Assembly: GCA_036387415.1 (NCBI GenBank)
Contig: DASVTU010000031.1
Span: 1-25,138 of the forward strand
Reading direction: 5' to 3'
Source: DASVTU01 sp036387415
GTDB lineage: Bacteria; Acidobacteriota; Blastocatellia; Pyrinomonadales; Pyrinomonadaceae
Length of the DNA stretch: 25,138 nt
Shown one piece after another: positions 1-7,892 of this stretch. The translations under genes were made by a program, and so were the position numbers. Positions within the stretch are counted from its first letter, which is position 1; each line of letters begins with the position of its first letter. The notes beneath the pieces are model-generated. The model was not told where the DNA came from. It saw only the letters and a program-made list of their open reading frames with translations, and made no database searches.

Positions 1-508
1 CCAACACGGCTTCTCCCTCGTCGAACTCCTCATCGTCGTCGCGATCATCGGCATCGTCGCCGCCATCGCCATCCCCAACCTTCTCGCTTCGCGTCGCGCT
101 GCTAACGAAGGTTCGGCCATCTCCTCCCTCCGCACTATCAACTCCTCGGAGGCTACTTATCAGGCTTCAACCGGTAACGGCAACTTCGGAAGCCGCACCG
201 AGTTGGCTGATGCACAGTTGATTGACGCGCAGCTTCGCGCTGGTCAGAAAAGCGGTTATCAGTTTGCCGTTACCGAAGTTGACCAGACCATCAGCGCGAC
301 GGGCGCGGTGACGACGTTGCCCTCCTATCATGCGACAGCGAACCCGATCACGCCGGGCGCGATTGCGACACAGACGGGTACGCGTCGTTTCGGTACGAGT
401 CAAGCGGGCGTCATCATGGGCGATGCGACCGTGGCAACACTCGGCGCGCCGATGGCGGACACCGACATTGCGACGCCGACTGGCGGCATCAAACCCATCG
501 GCAACTAA
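1..508 (+). CDS. Type IV pilin-like protein, 5' end outside window
   Basis: The reading frame is open from base 2 and ends with TAA at 506-508; the true start lies upstream of the window. The visible protein begins with Gln-His-Gly-Phe, so the prepilin peptidase site (Gly before Phe) is encoded at about 8-13. It is followed by the class III signal and N-terminal pilin helix: Ser-Leu-Val-Glu with the invariant Glu5, then a long hydrophobic stretch ending in Ile-Pro-Asn-Leu-Leu. The rest (about 140 residues) is a small, Ala/Thr/Gly-rich globular head with no cysteine pair visible. Family knowledge says such proteins are cleaved and methylated by PilD and assembled into pili or pseudopili in the inner membrane. 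A major pilin and a type II secretion pseudopilin cannot be told apart here. No pilus assembly gene follows; a terminator and an ABC operon come next. Confidence 0.9.
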   Translation, partial: QHGFSLVELLIVVAIIGIVAAIAIPNLLASRRAANEGSAISSLRTINSSEATYQASTGNGNFGSRTELADAQLIDAQLRAGQKSGYQFAVTEVDQTISATGAVTTLPSYHATANPITPGAIATQTGTRRFGTSQAGVIMGDATVATLGAPMADTDIATPTGGIKPIGN

Positions 509-529
509 TAAACTGTTGTCTTAACTCGA

Positions 530-578
530 AGCCTCGCGGGGCTGACAGCAAGCTCGAAAGCTTCGCCCCGCCACGGCT
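530..578 (+). terminator. Long hairpin just after the pilin gene
   Basis: GCGGGGC (536-542) pairs with GCCCCGC (565-571). An inner stem AAGCT/AGCTT closes on a CGAA tetraloop (550-563), and an outer AGCC/GGCT pair (530-533 with 575-578) extends it. There is no T run directly after it, so it may be an mRNA-stabilising 3' structure for the pilin transcript rather than the terminator itself. Confidence 0.55.
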
Positions 579-584
579 TAGACG

Positions 585-653
585 TGAGGGATGATGGCTG
601 AAGAATGAAAGCTACGGCTATCGTTCTCCGACCTTCATCCCTCAGCCTTTTTT
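585..653 (+). terminator. Rho-independent terminator after pilin hairpin
   Basis: TGAGGGATGA (585-594) is exactly complementary to TCATCCCTCA (635-644). GCC and six T residues follow at 648-653. The long loop can itself fold (AGC-TACG-GCT near 610-620). It separates pilin transcription from the ABC operon. Confidence 0.7.
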
Positions 654-699
654 GGCAGACGTTTTAATTTTCGTCATTCATCTTTCATCCGTCATCCTT
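588..699. repeat. Heptamer array GGATGA/TCATCC in the pilin-ABC spacer
   Basis: Left side: 7-nt units GGGATGA, TGGCTGA and AGAATGA at 588, 595 and 602. Right side: CGTCATT, CATCTTT, CATCCGT and CATCCTT at 672, 679, 686 and 693, in one continuous 7-nt phase. The right-hand words are approximate reverse complements of the left-hand ones. The terminator at 585-653 lies inside the array. Confidence 0.55.
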
Positions 700-732
700 C
701 GCCAACATAGAATGCCAGTGGAGTTTTCCGGT

Positions 733-1623
733 ATGCTTAAGACCTCAGAGATGCAAGAGATGATGTTGACGGCAAAACGTGTGGACGCCGACCACTCACA
801 ACAGCCCGCGCAAGAAACACTTCTAACGCCGATGCACCGAAGCGCACCCCGGCGCGTGGCGACGATTGCGCGCAATGCTTTCCGTGAAGCCGTGCGCGAC
901 CGCGTGCTCTATAATCTCGTCCTGTTCATGTTGGCCTTGACGGCGGGCGCAATCTTTCTCGGCGAACTATCGGCGGCGCAGGAGGCCAAAATCATCGTCG
1001 ATATGGGTCTGTCGGCGATGCTTGTGTTCGGCGCATTCATCGCCATCTTCGTCGGCGTCGCACTGGTTTACAAAGAGATTGAGCGGCGCACGGTCTACGC
1101 GATTTTCAGTAAGCCCGTCGGTCGCGGCGAATTCCTTCTAGGAAAATATCTCGGCCTCTGTCTCACACTCGCCGTCAACGTCGCCGTGATGGGCGTGGGC
1201 GTTTCCGCCGCATTGATTTATGTCCGTGGCGGTTGGGACAGTCTTGTCTGGAGCATCTGGCCTGCGGTCGCGCTCATCTACATGGAGTTGATGATCCTCG
1301 TCGCCGTCGCGCTTCTCTTCTCATCCTTCTCGTCGCCCGCGCTCTCCGCGCTCTGCACCTTCGCCGCTTTCATCATCGGACACTTCAGCGCCGACTTGAA
1401 GACGTTTGCCGCTTCAATGGGCACGACGAGCGCCAAACTATTTTTCGGCGCACTCTACTATCTCTTGCCAAACCTCTCGCACTTCGCTTTCATCACGCCC
1501 GCCGCCCACGGGCAGACGCCCACAGCCTCCGCCTTCTTCGTCGCGTTTCTCTACGCCATCGTCTACAGCGCAGTCTTACTCGCTGCCGCCACGCTCATCT
1601 TCAATCGACGCAATTTCAAGTGA
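733..1623 (+). CDS. ABC-2 type transporter permease
   Basis: This is a 296-residue integral membrane protein with about six hydrophobic helices (near residues 61-80, 94-115, 144-165, 178-200, 205-222 and 268-288). After a hydrophilic N-terminus of about 50 residues comes a basic cytosolic segment (Arg-Asn-Ala-Phe-Arg-Glu-Ala). The segment between helices 2 and 3 (Tyr-Lys-Glu-Ile-Glu-Arg-Arg-Thr) resembles the ATPase-contacting region of ABC-2 permeases. I chose ATG 733 because GGAG lies at 720-723 with 9 nt spacing; ATG 712 and ATG 751-763 are alternatives, and the frame is open back to 652. The gene stops 8 nt before the TPR gene, and the ATPase at 2719 completes the transporter. The substrate cannot be read from the sequence. 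Confidence 0.85.
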   Translation: MLKTSEMQEMMLTAKRVDADHSQQPAQETLLTPMHRSAPRRVATIARNAFREAVRDRVLYNLVLFMLALTAGAIFLGELSAAQEAKIIVDMGLSAMLVFGAFIAIFVGVALVYKEIERRTVYAIFSKPVGRGEFLLGKYLGLCLTLAVNVAVMGVGVSAALIYVRGGWDSLVWSIWPAVALIYMELMILVAVALLFSSFSSPALSALCTFAAFIIGHFSADLKTFAASMGTTSAKLFFGALYYLLPNLSHFAFITPAAHGQTPTASAFFVAFLYAIVYSAVLLAAATLIFNRRNFK

Positions 1624-1631
1624 GACGACGC

Positions 1632-2654
1632 ATGACAGAGCCGCGCACGACCAACGAAACAGAGAACGCCACCACTGTGGCGAGCGTCACAACCGCGACC
1701 GCGAACGTAGCCGCCACGCAAGCGCCACGCACACGACGGCGCATGCGTGAACTCCTGCTCGTTCTCCTCATCCTTTCAGGACTATCGTCCGCCGCCGCGC
1801 TCACACGCTGGCATGAAGCGCGTCGCCCCGTCCAACAAAACATTCTCAACAACGATGAGCTTTACGTCTCGCCGCAGACAGCCCGGCGCATGAGCCTCGG
1901 CTTCAACGGCCTCATCGCCGATTGGTACTGGATGCGGGCGCTGCAATACGTCGGGCGCAAAGCGATTGCACACGGCAGCGCGCTCCAACTCGACGACCTC
2001 AGCCCGCTCGCCCTCTCCCAACTCGCCCCGCTTCTCGACCACACCACCACGCTCGACCCGCACTTCATGGCGGCCTACGAATATGGTGCGGTCGTCCTGC
2101 CTTCGGTCGATATCGATGCTGCTATCAGTCTCATCAACAAAGGCATCCGCGAGAACCCGCGAGCGTGGCGGCTCAGGCATCATCTGGGTTACATCTACTG
2201 GCAACGCGGTCGCTTCCGCGAAGCCGCCACCGCTTATGAGGAAGGCGCACGCGTCGAGGGCGCGCCCGCGTGGATGCGTGTTATGTCGGCGCAGATGGAA
2301 GTCAACGGCGGCAGCCGCGAGATGGCGCGCAACATCTACCGACGCATGTACAGCGAAGCCGACGACGAGCAAGTCAAACGACTCGCGCTCAAGCGACTGC
2401 TGCAAGTCGATTCTCTGGACGAGCGCGATTTGATTCGCAGCGTGTTGGAAGTCCAACGCGCGAAGGTCGGACGATGCCCGCGACAGTGGCGCGAAGCGTC
2501 CGCGTTGCTGCGCGATGCAACGTTGCCCAACGGAGTGAGACTCAAACTCGACGCCAACAGCGCGCCGCTCGACCCGACAGGCGTGGCATACGTCCTCTCT
2601 CCCGATGGTTGCGACGTGCAACTCCACGGGCGTTCCGAGATTCCGCAAAAGTAG
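1632..2654 (+). CDS. Membrane-anchored TPR-like protein in an ABC operon
   Basis: This 340-residue protein begins with a Thr/Ala-rich tail (residues 5-32), then a basic patch (Arg-Thr-Arg-Arg-Arg) and one hydrophobic helix (about 39-57), so the remainder should lie outside the cytosol. The body has a segment rich in Trp and Tyr (Ile-Ala-Asp-Trp-Tyr-Trp-Met-Arg-Ala) and helix pairs of TPR type around residues 145-250, including Gly-Tyr-Ile-Tyr-Trp-Gln-Arg-Gly-Arg-Phe. The gene sits 8 nt after the permease and 64 nt before the ATPase, so it is probably co-transcribed and may be an accessory subunit of the exporter. The frame is open upstream to 1233, but that part overlaps the permease; ATG 1632 is the sensible start. 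No enzymatic motif is seen. Confidence 0.75.
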   Translation: MTEPRTTNETENATTVASVTTATANVAATQAPRTRRRMRELLLVLLILSGLSSAAALTRWHEARRPVQQNILNNDELYVSPQTARRMSLGFNGLIADWYWMRALQYVGRKAIAHGSALQLDDLSPLALSQLAPLLDHTTTLDPHFMAAYEYGAVVLPSVDIDAAISLINKGIRENPRAWRLRHHLGYIYWQRGRFREAATAYEEGARVEGAPAWMRVMSAQMEVNGGSREMARNIYRRMYSEADDEQVKRLALKRLLQVDSLDERDLIRSVLEVQRAKVGRCPRQWREASALLRDATLPNGVRLKLDANSAPLDPTGVAYVLSPDGCDVQLHGRSEIPQK

Positions 2655-2718
2655 CGGCATTCGCAATTGTCAAAAACAGCCTTCTACCAAAACTCTTTTC
2701 AAGTGAGGATGCAAAATC

Positions 2719-3663
2719 GTGTCGTCTGTTGTGGTGATTGAAAATCTGACGAAGGATTACGAAGTCGGTTTCTGGCGCAAGCGCAAGGTGCGTGCGCTCG
2801 ACGGGCTTTCGCTCACGGTTGAAGAGGGCGAAATATTTGGTTTTCTCGGTGCCAACGGCGCGGGCAAAACCACAACGCTCAAACTCCTGATGCGTCTCAT
2901 GTATCCCACGGGCGGTCGCGCCTCGATTCTCGGACGCGACATCGACGACATACGGATGCATGCGCGCATCGGCTACCTCCCTGAACATCCATACTTTTAC
3001 GACTACCTGACTGCCCGCGAATTTCTCGAATACTGCGCCGAGCTTTTCGGCTACGGTCGGCGCGAACGCCGCGCGCGTGCCGCGCGACTTCTTGAGCGCG
3101 TGCATCTTGACGAGAAGAGTTGGGATAAGCAGTTGCGAAAATTCTCGAAGGGGATGTTGCAGCGCGTGGGGCTGGCGCAGGCGTTGGTCAACGACCCGTC
3201 CGTGGTCTTTCTCGACGAGCCGATGAGCGGACTCGATCCGGTTGGTCGCCGCGAAGTGCGCGACCTCATCGCCTCGCTCCGCAGCGACGGCACAACCGTC
3301 TTCTTCTGCTCGCACATCCTCGCCGACATCGAAGTGCTCTGCGACCGCGCCGCCGTTCTCCAACGCGGTCGGCTCGCGCACATCGGACGCCTCGACGAGC
3401 TACGTCAACTCGGCGGCGAACGTCTGATGGAAATCACCGTCGCGGGCGCAGACCCGCTCTGTCTGGAAGATTCGCTTGCGGCAATCGTGGGTGCGCGTGT
3501 GACGGCGACGCCCGCCGGAGCGCGCATCGAAGTCACTTCGGAACAGGAGGTTGATGAGGCGCTCAAGGCCGTCCGCGCCTGCGGCGCACGCCTCGTCTCC
3601 GTCCAACCCGTCGGCAACGCGCTCGAAGAACTCTTCATCAAGAACGAGCGCGACGAAGGCTAA
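2719..3663 (+). CDS. ABC transporter ATP-binding protein
   Basis: This 314-residue protein has a complete nucleotide-binding domain: Walker A Gly-Ala-Asn-Gly-Ala-Gly-Lys-Thr-Thr at 44-52, signature Phe-Ser-Lys-Gly-Met at 142-146, Walker B ending Leu-Asp-Glu at 165-167, D-loop Ser-Gly-Leu-Asp at 170-173 and switch His199. The Q-loop position reads Leu-Pro-Glu, which is usual for the CcmA/DrrA-like exporters. The last 90 residues form the extra C-terminal domain (DUF4162-like) of that group. The start is GTG 2719, supported by GTGAGGA at 2703-2709 with 9 nt spacing. It should power the permease at 733; one permease gene implies a homodimeric membrane part unless another lies elsewhere. Confidence 0.92.
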   Translation: MSSVVVIENLTKDYEVGFWRKRKVRALDGLSLTVEEGEIFGFLGANGAGKTTTLKLLMRLMYPTGGRASILGRDIDDIRMHARIGYLPEHPYFYDYLTAREFLEYCAELFGYGRRERRARAARLLERVHLDEKSWDKQLRKFSKGMLQRVGLAQALVNDPSVVFLDEPMSGLDPVGRREVRDLIASLRSDGTTVFFCSHILADIEVLCDRAAVLQRGRLAHIGRLDELRQLGGERLMEITVAGADPLCLEDSLAAIVGARVTATPAGARIEVTSEQEVDEALKAVRACGARLVSVQPVGNALEELFIKNERDEG

Positions 3664-3692
3664 AGAAGAACGACGGCACGCACAAAACTAGA

Positions 3693-3732
3693 GGGATGAG
3701 AACGAAGCGCCACTTCCGTTCTCATCCCTTTT
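3693..3732 (+). terminator. Strong terminator between convergent genes
   Basis: A perfect 12-bp stem (3693-3704 with 3717-3728, arm GGGATGAGAACG) has a 12-nt loop that can pair further (AAG/CTT), followed by TTTT at 3729-3732. Read on the other strand, the stem is followed by TCTAGTTTT, so it may also end the minus-strand gene at 3775. Confidence 0.85.
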
Positions 3733-3774
3733 CGCTTCTCTTGCGACGGTCTGCGAAAGTTCTCTTTCGTCCGT

Positions 3775-4284
3775 CTACTTAAACTTGAAGCCTGTTATCT
3801 CCATGCGAATGTTAGCGCGGGTGGTATCTTTTTTGATGCCCTCAATCATGAAGGGAACTTCGAGCACTTTGTTGGTTTCGAGTTCGGCTTGACGACCGGG
3901 GATGGGGACGATGGTGCGTTCTTTGACGGGCTTGTCTTCCAAATCGACGACGGCGGTGTGAATCTCAAGACCGTTGATGGTGCGACCCGTAAAGTTGCGG
4001 ATGACGGGTCGGACGGCAATCACGATGTCGCCGACGGCGCGTGTCGATTCGGATGCATTCTGTTCGGGATTGAACTCAAGAACGAGGCGCGAGCGATACT
4101 GTTCAAACTCCGGCGAGCCGGGGCGTATCGCGCCTTCCAGACGCGGCTCGCCACGCGGCGCGGACGGGCGCGATGCGAGATAGACAATCGCTGCAACAAG
4201 CAACGCGGCTGCAAGTGCGACGATGATAAAGATTGTCCGGCGCGTGTTATCGGTTTCGTTGATGTTCTTTTCCGGCTGTGACAT
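3775..4284 (-). CDS. Small membrane-anchored protein of unknown function
   Basis: This is a 169-residue protein with a hydrophilic N-terminus of 16 residues (Asn/Glu/Asp-rich), one hydrophobic helix (about 17-37) and a soluble domain of about 130 residues. The soluble part alternates hydrophobic and polar residues as in a beta-sandwich (Ile-Val-Ile-Ala-Val-Arg-Pro-Val-Ile-Arg-Asn-Phe-Thr-Gly-Arg-Thr) and looks like an immunoglobulin-like fold, though I cannot assign a family. There is no lipobox. It lies 93 nt downstream of the kinase gene on the same strand, with a heptamer array in the spacer, so it may have its own transcript. No strong ribosome site precedes ATG 4284. Confidence 0.7.
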   Translation of the reverse strand: MSQPEKNINETDNTRRTIFIIVALAAALLVAAIVYLASRPSAPRGEPRLEGAIRPGSPEFEQYRSRLVLEFNPEQNASESTRAVGDIVIAVRPVIRNFTGRTINGLEIHTAVVDLEDKPVKERTIVPIPGRQAELETNKVLEVPFMIEGIKKDTTRANIRMEITGFKFK

Positions 4285-4299
4285 GGCAGTGACTCAAAT

Positions 4300-4347
4300 G
4301 GCGGAATGCAGATTTCGGATGGCGGATTTTAGCATGTGGAATTCGGC
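4300..4347. repeat. Heptamer array of GCGGAT type
   Basis: Consecutive 7-nt units from 4300: GGCGGAA, TGCAGAT, TTCGGAT, GGCGGAT, TTTAGCA, TGTGGAA, then TTCGGCG. The words match those at 20076-20103 and, reversed, at 8873-8900. No clear second arm is seen here. It fills most of the 93-nt spacer between the kinase gene and the gene ending at 3775. Confidence 0.5.
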
Positions 4348-4377
4348 GCGGAAAACATTTTGATTCCTGCTTTTTAA

Positions 4378-6771
4378 CTAACTGGCGCGGGCGCGCAAGT
4401 TTGATTTGTCCGCGGGGGCGGGCATTTTCTTGTCGGCGATGAGTGAGCCGGTTCCGGTGCGCGGGCGTGCGGCGCGCGGCCAAGTGATACGGAAGCGGCT
4501 GCCCTCGTTCTGCCTGCTTTCGACGGAGATGTCGCCTTCGAGAAGTTCGACGATTTTGCGTGTAATCGCAAGTCCCAAACCGACGCCGCTATAAGAACGC
4601 GCGAGGCGGTCGTCCACTTGGCGGAAACCGTCGAAGATGTAGCCGAGCGCGTCGCTCGACATGCCGATGCCCGTATCGCGCACTTCCATGTACCAACGCT
4701 CGTCGTCGAACGGCGCGGCAATGACGGTCACGGTTCCGGTCGAAGTGAACTTGATGGCGTTGCTGACGAGATTCGAGAGCACTTGGGAGAGCTTGTGGCG
4801 GTCAGTCCACGCCGTGCCGAGGTCGGGCGCGACTTCTGCCTTTAACTCGATTCTCTTGTCGCGCGCGTCCGGTTCGTATCCCTTGACGACTTCGTTGATG
4901 ATTTCCGTGAGTTCGACGTGTTCGAGATGCAGGGCGGAGCGTCCGGCTTCGAGGCGCGAATAGTCGAGCAGGTCGTTGACGAGTTCGAGAAGATTGTGCG
5001 CGTTGCGTTCCATACGCATGACGGCTTCGCCTTGCAGCGGCGCGAGCGGCAGTTGGCGGTCGCGCGAGAGCAACTGGCAGAGGCCGATGATGACGTTGAG
5101 CGGCGTGCGGAGTTCGTGGCTGACGTTGGCGACGAAAGCCGATTTGAGGCGGTCGTGCTCGCGCAGGCGGTCATAGGCTTCGACAATCGCCGTGTGCTGT
5201 CGAACTTCTTCGGTGACATCGTGGAAGACTGCCACAACGCCTTCGTGCCGTCGCCCGTCGTCGCCGCCGACGAGCGGCGTCACACTAATTTCGAGCACGC
5301 GGTCTTCTGCTGCCTCGTCGTTTTTAATCAAGACGTGCTCGCCCGCGACGCGTTCGCCGCGCACCAACGCACGTCCAAGAGGCGTCTCGGCGGCGGTGAG
5401 TTGGTTGCGTTGAAGGTCGTGCAGCGCCATGTCGGTGATGAGGGCTTCCACGCCGTCGCGGAATTCGCCGGGCTGGCGACCGAGTATGCGCGCCGCCGCG
5501 AGATTGACGCGATAACGTCCGCGCGCATCGACGATGATGACGCCCTCGGTCATCTGGTTGATAACGAGTTCGAGTTCGGCGGCGCGTGCCTTCTCTGCGG
5601 CGAAGGCCGACGTGGCGAGTTTTTCGGCGCGCACGCGTTTGGAAACTTCGGAGAGAATCAGAATCAAATCGCCGCCGCCTTCGCTCTGATGCGAAATCGG
5701 CCAGAGCGTTACGTCCCAATGTTTGGTGTTTTCGTCGGCTTCTTTATTGCGTGCGACGAGTTCGAGCGGTAGACCGTAGTTGACGAAGGCGCGTCGCGTG
5801 CGTCGCACGTCTTCCACGATTTCGCTCAAGACGGCGAGACCCGCCGCCGCTTCGTAGAGTCCGCGTCCGGCGAGTTGCGTGGCGGCGTCGCGCCCAACGA
5901 AACGCGCGAAAGTCGCGTTGGCACGACGCACAATCAAACTCGCGTCGAGCACGGCGACGCCGAGCGGCAGGCTGTCGAGCACCTCCTCGATGAATGCGCC
6001 CTGCGCCCGCACCTCTTCAAATTTGGTTTGGAGGCTGCTCGCCATCGTGTTGAAACTCGTCGCGAGCGTGCCAACCTCGTCTTGCGTCTCGACGGCGACG
6101 CGTTCTTGGAGTTGGCCTTGTCCGAGCGTCGAGGCGGTGGCGGCGAGTTGGCGCAGGGGCTTCGTGAAACGACCGACCGCCCAGATGCCGAGCAGCGACG
6201 AGGACAGCAACGCCAGCGCCCACGTCGCCGTGAGCGCGAGGATCCCGCGTCCGGCGGGCGTATTCTCCGGCAGAGGCACGCCCACCGCGACGCTCCAACG
6301 AAACGGTTCCAGACGTTTGACGCTGGTGACGCGTCGGATGTTGTCGTTCCAGGTCTGCTGGACGACTTCCGACTGCATGAGATTGGGAGCGCGCACGGGT
6401 GTCGCGTCCGAGGGATTCGGGACGATATGACCGTGTGCGTCGAGCACGATGATGGTGGCATCGTTTCTCATCGCGCTGTGCTTTTGCAGACGACCGTAGA
6501 GTTCGCGTGCGATGGCAGGCGTCAGTTCGGCGGGTTGCTCGGCGAGCGGGCGGTTGGCTTCAATCCACGATTCGAGCGAACTGGCAGCAGCAGCCGTTTC
6601 GATGCGCGCGATGGTGACGGCCTGTTCGTTGAGCGTGCGCTGGTAGCTGCGGAGTTGGACGAGGCTGATGATGAGTAGCGGCAGAGACAGCAAAGCCAGC
6701 ATCACCAATAACTTGGCGCGCACGTCGAATATCAGCCCGGTGGGGCGTTGTGGCTCCTGCTGCTCGTTCAT
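4378..6771 (-). CDS. Transmembrane sensor histidine kinase (HAMP, two PAS, HisKA, HATPase)
   Basis: This 797-residue kinase has TM1 at about 20-41, a periplasmic sensor of about 130 residues (Cache-like), TM2 at about 175-197, HAMP at about 198-250, PAS at about 262-375 and a second PAS at about 405-535. The HisKA domain follows, with the H-box Ser-His-Glu-Leu-Arg-Thr-Pro (phospho-acceptor His552), and then a complete HATPase domain: N-box Leu-Val-Ser-Asn-Ala, G1 Asp-Thr-Gly-Ile-Gly and G2 Gly-Val-Gly-Leu-Gly-Leu. There is no receiver domain, so the phosphate must go to a separate protein; the receiver-only gene at 7437-7856 is the nearest candidate. Its ATG overlaps the stop of the RsbRD-type gene (ATGA at 6768-6771), so the two are translationally coupled. 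The stop is TAG at 4378-4380. Confidence 0.92.
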   Translation of the reverse strand: MNEQQEPQRPTGLIFDVRAKLLVMLALLSLPLLIISLVQLRSYQRTLNEQAVTIARIETAAAASSLESWIEANRPLAEQPAELTPAIARELYGRLQKHSAMRNDATIIVLDAHGHIVPNPSDATPVRAPNLMQSEVVQQTWNDNIRRVTSVKRLEPFRWSVAVGVPLPENTPAGRGILALTATWALALLSSSLLGIWAVGRFTKPLRQLAATASTLGQGQLQERVAVETQDEVGTLATSFNTMASSLQTKFEEVRAQGAFIEEVLDSLPLGVAVLDASLIVRRANATFARFVGRDAATQLAGRGLYEAAAGLAVLSEIVEDVRRTRRAFVNYGLPLELVARNKEADENTKHWDVTLWPISHQSEGGGDLILILSEVSKRVRAEKLATSAFAAEKARAAELELVINQMTEGVIIVDARGRYRVNLAAARILGRQPGEFRDGVEALITDMALHDLQRNQLTAAETPLGRALVRGERVAGEHVLIKNDEAAEDRVLEISVTPLVGGDDGRRHEGVVAVFHDVTEEVRQHTAIVEAYDRLREHDRLKSAFVANVSHELRTPLNVIIGLCQLLSRDRQLPLAPLQGEAVMRMERNAHNLLELVNDLLDYSRLEAGRSALHLEHVELTEIINEVVKGYEPDARDKRIELKAEVAPDLGTAWTDRHKLSQVLSNLVSNAIKFTSTGTVTVIAAPFDDERWYMEVRDTGIGMSSDALGYIFDGFRQVDDRLARSYSGVGLGLAITRKIVELLEGDISVESRQNEGSRFRITWPRAARPRTGTGSLIADKKMPAPADKSNLRARAS

Positions 6772-7286
6772 CGTTCATCCGGCGGCGGAAAATCCGTGAT
6801 ACGGCGACGAGGCGGCGGCCAGGTTGACGTGCGTGTGCGAACATTTGGTCGCAGACTGGCTGCGTAAATCAAGACGGTCTGCACAATCAATTCATCTATG
6901 AATGCGTCCGTGCGTCGCAACGCATCACGCAAACTTCTCTGGTCGCCGTCCGTAGCGTCGAATCCGTCGCGCCACAGAAAATCTATAAGTACGCTACGAA
7001 GGATTATCAACTCCCGTGCCACTTCATCTATGAGGCATCCGAGTTGGAAACGCACCTGCGCGTGAAAACGCAGACGACGGACGGCTTCGAGGATTTCGCC
7101 GTAGGAGGAAGCGGCGTCGAGCAATTGCGCCAATTCGTTGAAAAACTCCGGTAGATGCTCGACGAGTTGACGATAGGAGAGCAATTCTGGAAGGTCGATG
7201 CGGCGGTCTGCGTAAATTTCGTTCGCCCACATACGTGTGAGGGCGTCGGTCTGCTGTCGAAAGAGGAGCGCGAAGCGTTCAGGCAT
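6768..7286 (-). CDS. RsbRD N-terminal-domain-like protein
   Basis: This 172-residue all-alpha protein has no membrane helix. Residues 5-130 carry the pattern of the RsbRD N-terminal domain (RsbT co-antagonist family, a globin-like fold): Trp-Ala-Asn-Glu-Ile, then Leu-Ser-Tyr-Arg-Gln-Leu-Val-Glu-His-Leu-Pro-Glu-Phe, then an Arg/Leu-rich region with Glu-Leu-Ile-Ile-Leu-Arg. The STAS domain that normally follows in RsbR is absent; the C-terminus is a short Pro/Arg-rich tail. Translational coupling to the kinase (ATGA overlap) suggests it acts as a sensor or modulator for that kinase. ATG 7286 stands only 7 nt from the heptamer array at 7294, and there is no strong ribosome site. The assignment rests on sequence pattern and should be confirmed by profile search. 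Confidence 0.72.
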   Translation of the reverse strand: MPERFALLFRQQTDALTRMWANEIYADRRIDLPELLSYRQLVEHLPEFFNELAQLLDAASSYGEILEAVRRLRFHAQVRFQLGCLIDEVARELIILRSVLIDFLWRDGFDATDGDQRSLRDALRRTDAFIDELIVQTVLIYAASLRPNVRTRTSTWPPPRRRITDFPPPDER

Positions 7287-7293
7287 GTCTCAT

Positions 7294-7448
7294 CGTAAAT
7301 CGTAAACGGTAAATCGTAAATGGTAAATCGTGCTTGGAAAGCGCCGGACGACCCCTGAAACGGCTCTCTTTGTCTCTTAACGAAAAACCATGTATGAACG
7401 CTAAAGTCTTGGCTTTCAGCATTTACCATTTACCATTTACGATTTACT
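7294..7448. repeat. Inverted heptamer arrays GTAAATS around a spacer
   Basis: The left arm has five contiguous 7-nt units at 7294, 7301, 7308, 7315 and 7322 (CGTAAAT, CGTAAAC, GGTAAAT, CGTAAAT, GGTAAAT). The right arm has ATTTACC, ATTTACC, ATTTACG and ATTTAC at 7421, 7428, 7435 and 7442, the reverse complement of the same word. The interval of about 90 nt between them shows no repeat. The right arm enters the 3' end of the response regulator gene and contains its TAA stop (7437-7439). It is AT-rich compared with its surroundings. Confidence 0.85.
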
Positions 7449-7856
7449 GTTCGCCAGAGTGGTAGGCTGATTTTTGGCGAACAGGCGTTGCAGCAGCGTC
7501 TCCAACTCGTCGAAATCAATCGGCTTGGTGACGTATTCGTTGCATCCGGCGGCGAGTGCGTCGGCGTGAAAGTCTGCGGTGTCGTGTGCGGAAACGGCCA
7601 CAATCGGCACGTTTTTCAGTTCCGCGTGCTCGCGTATGCGGCGTGTCGCGGCGAGGCCGTCGAGAAGCGGCAGGCTTAAATCCATCAAAATCAGGTCGGG
7701 CTGCTCACGCAGAGCCACTTCGACGGCCTCTTGGCCGTTGATGGCCTCTACCACACGATAACCGCTCATTTCCAGTAAACGCCTCATCATAAAGCGGTTA
7801 TCCTCGAAATCTTCTACCACCATGACCTTTTTTTCGGCCTTCGCTCCGTCTTCCAT
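7437..7856 (-). CDS. Receiver-only response regulator (CheY-like)
   Basis: This 139-residue protein is a single receiver domain with no output domain. Counted from ATG 7856, the acidic pair is Glu15-Asp16, the phospho-acceptor is Asp59 (Leu-Ile-Leu-Met-Asp-Leu), the switch Ser is Ser89 and the conserved Lys is Lys111 (Thr-Lys-Pro). ATG 7856 was preferred to the TTG one codon upstream because GAAGGGGA precedes it closely. The gene leads the series regulator, RsbRD-type protein, kinase, and is the likely phosphate acceptor of the kinase. The last codons (Ser-Lys-Ser-stop) are encoded by the heptamer array. Confidence 0.92.
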   Translation of the reverse strand: MEDGAKAEKKVMVVEDFEDNRFMMRRLLEMSGYRVVEAINGQEAVEVALREQPDLILMDLSLPLLDGLAATRRIREHAELKNVPIVAVSAHDTADFHADALAAGCNEYVTKPIDFDELETLLQRLFAKNQPTTLANSKS

Positions 7857-7892
7857 CAAATCCCCTTCCCCCCGTCACATGAGGCCATACTT

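Noticed and set aside
1782..2666. A 294-codon minus-strand frame
   Set aside because: It is antisense to the TPR-like gene of the ABC operon; no motif.
4918..5772. A 284-codon plus-strand frame, and another at 5875-6678
   Set aside because: Both are antisense to the histidine kinase, which is clearly the coding strand.
7294..7448. Possible CRISPR array
   Set aside because: Units are only 7 nt, contiguous and without unique spacers; the same holds for the other short-word arrays.
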